The notes under the pieces were generated by a model, which saw only the letters and a list, made by a program, of their open reading frames with translations, was not told the DNA's origin and ran no database searches. Below are positions 59,689-64,000 of a stretch of 64,000 nucleotides of DNA, piece after piece. Position 1 is the first letter of the stretch, and every line of letters starts with the position of its first letter. The DNA is from Piromyces finnis (lineage: Eukaryota > Neocallimastigomycota > Neocallimastigomycetes > Neocallimastigales > Neocallimastigaceae): positions 1,703,001 to 1,767,000 of the forward strand of contig MCFH01000002.1 in the NCBI GenBank assembly GCA_002104945.1, written 5' to 3'. A program made the translations under genes and the position numbers.

Positions 59689-60056
59689 TATATATAAGAA
59701 TAACGTTTTGTTAATAAATAATAATAATAATATATATAAGAATAACGTTTTGTTAATAAATAATAATAATAATAGTATACGATGAAATTAAAGAATTATA
59801 TATTTATAATAATTAATTTACCGATAAGATTTCCATCATTCATTTCAATTTTCAATTTTTCATCTGAACCTTGACTACTAATAATATCCATAACTACATT
59901 AGAGAAATTTTGAATTTGAGCGACAACTACTGTAGCATATTCTGAGATATCTTCCATAGCTGAATTATTTTGTTCAGCTTCAGCATTTCTCACAATTAAT
60001 TGTGAGACAATATCAGCAATTGGAGAAATGACTTGTTTTGTAGTTGCTGTGAACAT
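55515..60056 (-). CDS. Vinculin/alpha-catenin family actin-binding protein
   Basis: Seven exons on the minus strand (60056-59822, 59533-59010, 58849-58702, 58516-57878, 57626-57429, 56595-56237, 56093-55515) give 893 residues in one frame. Vinculin links membrane adhesion sites to actin. Exons 1-2 match the vinculin head: ISPIADIVSQLIVRNAEAE, then RRLLVDATKGILDGVTALL, then NVRKIVLLCEDLITYY. Exons 3-5 are all-helical. Exon 6 holds a Pro/Glu-rich linker (EPPTPP, EPEPEPEPEED), like the vinculin hinge. Exon 7 is the tail bundle: KLEAAQWYGSKNDIITKVN, LAELCTDKRLKMQLLNTVER, LSQQLRVVTAVKAS, LRDSEAASVR. Vertebrate vinculin has 1066 residues and alpha-catenin about 906. The hinge favours vinculin over alpha-catenin. 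Intron edges follow GT...AG; exon 3 begins at an AAAG acceptor and is the least secure. Confidence 0.9.
59680..59775. repeat. 42-bp tandem duplication in vinculin-like gene intron 1
   Basis: The block AGAATAACGTTTTGTTAATA plus an AAT run and TATATA occurs twice with a period of 42 bases (cores at 59697 and 59739), next to an AAT microsatellite. Confidence 0.8.
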
Positions 60057-60878
60057 TTTTTTTTAAAGATAGGATAGAAAAGTTGAAAAAAAAAAATAAG
60101 ATAGATAGTTTTTATTTTGAATACTATTTTATATTAGGAAAATAATTATTATTATTATTTACTTGATAATAATAATTATAATTATAATAAGGTGAACGAA
60201 TTTATTTTAAATATCTTTTTATTCCAAAAAAAAAAAAAAAAAAAAAAAAAAACCCGTTTTCTTTTTCTTTAAAAAAAAAAAAATATTTTCTTTTCTATAT
60301 ATATATATAACCGAGTAAAAAAAAATAATCTAATTTTAAATTTTAAATATAGTAAAAAGTCATAGATACTTTATAATATTCCAAACGATATAATTAGTTG
60401 TAGTTAAAATCTTAATTTTGTATAATATATATAATGTAACTAATGATATAGCTTAAACCTTGTTAAATATACCATTCATTTTTTTGTTGCGCTTTCCTTC
60501 TTTTTTCATTTTTTTAATAGTTTTTTTTAATTAATTTTAGTAACAATATAATTTTCTTAAATCTTATTTATATTTAATGATTTAACCTTTACATATTTAT
60601 AAAAAAAAAAAGATTTTAATTAAAGTTACTTTATATTCATTAATACTATCTTTTTTTATCTTTTTTAAAGTTAATATAATTCAACAATAATATGATAATT
60701 AAAAAAAAAAATCATGATATATGTTATTATTAAATTTTTTTACTATAACCCATGTATTATTAATCTTAAATACACAAAGAAGATATTGTTTACTATTACT
60801 AAGAAAAGTTTTACATAAAAAAACAATTATATAATATCTTGATACTTGTTTAAAAGTAAAATGTCAAATTAGTTTTTT

Positions 60879-60915
<37 letters not shown>

Positions 60916-62513
60916 TTTTTTTCTTTTTGGTATATAATACTAAATATAATTTATAGTTAGAATTTCATATGTATCATTTATTTAAAGTTGGTAAACACAT
61001 ATTTTCAAATATTTTACAAAAATTGATAAATTCATAAATTGTTTAAAACTTTATTTTGTATAGATAATTAAAAAAAAAAAGAAATTATAATAAAAATTTT
61101 ATTAATAATATTATTTCAACCATAGTGTATTAAATATAAATAATCAAAATGTTATTAGTAATATTTTCATTCTTTTCCATGAGTTTGAATAGTAGGAATA
61201 AAATACCTATTTTTGATCTAGAGTAAATTGTAATGCCTATTGTTTTTAATCTTAAAAAAAATAAATATTCATTATTTAACAGTGAATAACTATTTAATAA
61301 CTTTTTTTTTTTTAGTCAAGAATTTAAATAATAAATATAATAATAAACCTTTTTTTTTTTTTTTTATTTACCTCACTTTAAAAATAATAATACTTTTATT
61401 AAAGCATTTTTAACGGATAAAAAAAAATATCTTTTAAGCCTTTTTTTGGGTATTATGAATTATTGGTTAATTTCTACGACTATCAAAAAAAAAATTTTTT
61501 TTTTTTTACTTTAAATAATACTGTGTTTTTTTTTATATTTAGATATTTCTTATTTCAATAGAAAGATATAAATACTTTAAAAAAAGTACCAATTCATAAT
61601 ACTTATTATTTTTAAAAATATATACATATATACATATAAATAACAAAAGAGTTGTTCATTCTTTTCACTTTTAGTATTGTTTCTACAGGGATAAGTAACC
61701 ATTCCTCTATCCTTTATTTAATATTCAAACACAAAAAAAAATTTAATTACTAACAAATTTGGAAATATTAAAAAATATAGAATTAAATTAATTTTATTAT
61801 ATGTAACTTTAATATTATTATTTTTCCAACCATAAAAAGAGTGGTAATGGGATACTATGTTAACCATCAATAATGGTAAATAATTTTCTTAATTTTCATG
61901 ATAAGTAATGGTCAGCAGCAGCAGCAATACAATATTTGAATTACCTCTGATTATTTTTAAAGAGTGCAGGAAAACTACAAAGTTTTTTTTAATTAATTAA
62001 ATTCAACTATAGTACAAATATCTACTTTATTCCATATCAAAAGAATATTTTATGGCAATGTAATGTTAAAAATTATATTATCATAAAATTATTAATATAG
62101 CTATAAACGATACTGCTATATTAAAATAGTAAATGTTTCCTTTTTTTTTTAAAAAATATATATATATATATATAAAATTGCATAAAATGTTTAATAGAAA
62201 ATTTCAAAATTTTATAAACTTTATTTGAAAATAATCACAATTATAATGGTGTTGTTGTTGTTGTTGTTGTTTCTTTTATTATTAATATAAAACTTTAATA
62301 TATTTTAAATTAGCAATGTATGGGTTAAAATTAAGGTGTTTTTAAAGATTTAAAAAAAGACTATATTATATTGTACAAATGGAATGAGATGGTTTTTTAT
62401 ATAAAGTTCATGGGTGTAATATCAACCTTTTCATCTCTTTTTTATTTAATCCTCCTTTGACATGTCAACAACAATACAATAAAAAAAAGGCAAGCTTTTT
62501 AACTGCTGCCTTT

Positions 62514-62545
<32 letters not shown>

Positions 62546-62546
62546 G
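62514..62546. repeat. TTG microsatellite
   Basis: About 11 TTG units; a shorter array of the same unit lies at 62250-62271, about 250 bases to the left. Confidence 0.88.
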
Positions 62547-63768
62547 CGTATATAATAATTATTATTATTCAAAAAGATGTAAATCTTTTATTTTTTAATT
62601 ATTTTTAATTCTTCCGTTTTATCCTAATGTATTTTATATTTATTTTTTCTATATATTACAATATATTCTTTACGTATATTAATTAATTATCCATTTTTAA
62701 TTACTAAAAAACATTTTTTTTAATTTAATAATATTATTATTTTTTTAAAAAAAATGTTTGTGAAAAGAAAAATAATTTTTGGAAAATTCTTTTCAATTTC
62801 TTGTTTAGTTTACTTCAAAAAAAAAAAAAAAAAAAAGAGACATTTAATAAAACAGGGTTAAATAGATTAAATAAGAATAAAAATGAAATTTAAGAAAAGA
62901 TTAATCTAGTTTACTAGACATTTTACTAGGCATTTTACTAGGCGTTAACTTTCTTTTTTCCCTATTCACCGCTGTCATTAAAAAAAGATGCAAGTATTTT
63001 AACTATAATTTTTTTTATTAATTTTTAATTAAAGTATTCTTATGATTTAAACTATAGAAATTTATATTCATTCAATTAAATAATATATTTCATGATTTAT
63101 ACTATATTTATTAGAATATACTTGTTATATACGATGAAATACATTGCAACACAGAAGAAAGAGTGAAGTGAAAGGGGTTTTTTCAACCTAAATTAATCTA
63201 TAATAAATTACAGTGTATTCTGATATACGATTCTATTTAAATTTATTAATTTTTTGTGTCAGTCAATAATTTAGGAAATTTTTAGATTAATTTATATTTT
63301 AGTTTAAAAAGTTAAAAAAAGTGGACTTTTAAAACTCTTTGGTGGTTAGTAGTGGTGGTGGTGGTATTAGTTAGGATGGTGAGGAAGGATTGTACTTTGT
63401 AAAAAGAATAAATAAAAAAAAAGATATATTTTTCTTATTTTAAAAAATGTTGATAAACAATATTTTATAAAAAGAAATAAGAAGGAAAGTGTAAAATCTT
63501 TTTTTTTTTTACCTTACTTCATTTGGGCTTTTATTTTACAGTACTGATGAATTAACCAGAATATTGATGTTTGAACCATTAAAATGTTCCAGGGGTGAAA
63601 ATCTTTTGAACCTATAAAGTATCGTAACTTACTACCAATACCTTTTTTTGACAAAGATTACTAAAAGAAAGATTGTTTCCCACCTAGAAAATTAATAATT
63701 AAAAATGATAATACTAATCATTCTTAATACGAATATTCATTGACTTTTCAAAAGGGTTCTTTTTTTCA

Positions 63769-63787
63769 CACACACACACACACACAC
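63769..63787. repeat. CA microsatellite
   Basis: About nine CA units, interrupted and followed by CTACACACG. Confidence 0.85.
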
Positions 63788-64000
63788 CTACACACGTTTC
63801 TACCTATATTCTAACCCTAACCCTTTTAAAGTGTTTATTTTTCTCAAAAAATTTATTTATATAAAACATTATATATTATCCATATAACGTAAACGACTTT
63901 AATATATGATATAAATAAATTATTAATTAAATTATAAATTATATGACATAACTTGTTTTATTTATTAATTAAACAACGCTATGTGCCATATATTATGAAT

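Larger units (their letters stand above)
60057..64000. other. Gene-free right end of window
   Basis: About 3.9 kb with no coding frame above 60 codons. It contains the promoter of the vinculin-like gene (just right of 60056), a TTTA run at 60882-60912, TTG/GTT arrays at 62250-62271 and 62514-62546, a short tandem TTTTACTAGGC motif at 62921-62945 and a CA array at 63769-63787. No RNA gene was recognised. Confidence 0.6.

Noticed and set aside
63811-63823. CTAACCCTAACCC, similar to telomere repeats
   Set aside because: Only two units, inside ordinary sequence and not at an end; no evidence of a telomere or of an interstitial array.

Overview
The window looks like nuclear DNA from an anaerobic gut fungus (Neocallimastigomycota, relatives of Piromyces, Neocallimastix and Anaeromyces). 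I infer this from the extreme A+T bias between genes, the many homopolymer and trinucleotide runs, short introns with GTAAGT/GTATGT-like donors, proteins with long Asn/Ser tracts, a fungal lysine-pathway enzyme (homocitrate synthase), and a bacterial-type gene set into an otherwise eukaryotic locus. The taxonomic placement is an inference; no rRNA or other marker gene is present.

Layout. Positions 1-1137 hold the 3' part of a putative zinc metallopeptidase gene cut by the window edge. 5897-7641 encodes a single-pass membrane protein with a cytoplasmic SH3 domain. 9000-12080 is a decayed array of a unit of about 1.4 kb, its last copy interrupted by hairpin-bearing insertions. 12594-13844 (minus) is homocitrate synthase, followed by an 8 kb gene desert. 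21907-23313 encodes a serine-recombinase-like protein whose catalytic arginines are gone and whose DNA-binding domain is duplicated. 24921-26306 (minus) is a GPI-type chitin deacetylase. 29429-30549 is Rheb. 31579-32686 and 33816-39271 are two neighbouring same-strand genes sharing an unrecognised C-terminal domain. 41146-43424 is a Sec14/CRAL-TRIO protein, 44374-44934 (minus) a small heat-shock protein, 47049-53215 Enhancer of Polycomb (EPL1), and 55515-60056 (minus) a vinculin/alpha-catenin family protein. The last 4 kb shows no gene.

Gene models were rebuilt by hand by joining open frames at GT...AG boundaries so that the reading frame and conserved motifs run across each junction. The genes do not form a cluster with one function; they are ordinary eukaryotic housekeeping and regulatory genes (TOR signalling, NuA4 chromatin, lipid transfer, cell wall, cytoskeleton, lysine synthesis) with lineage-specific additions.

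The most unusual items are the apparently catalytically dead, domain-duplicated serine recombinase, the paired Asn-rich paralogues, a full-length vinculin-like gene in a fungus, a Rheb carrying the Ras G12P-equivalent residue, and the decayed repeat array with its structured insert.
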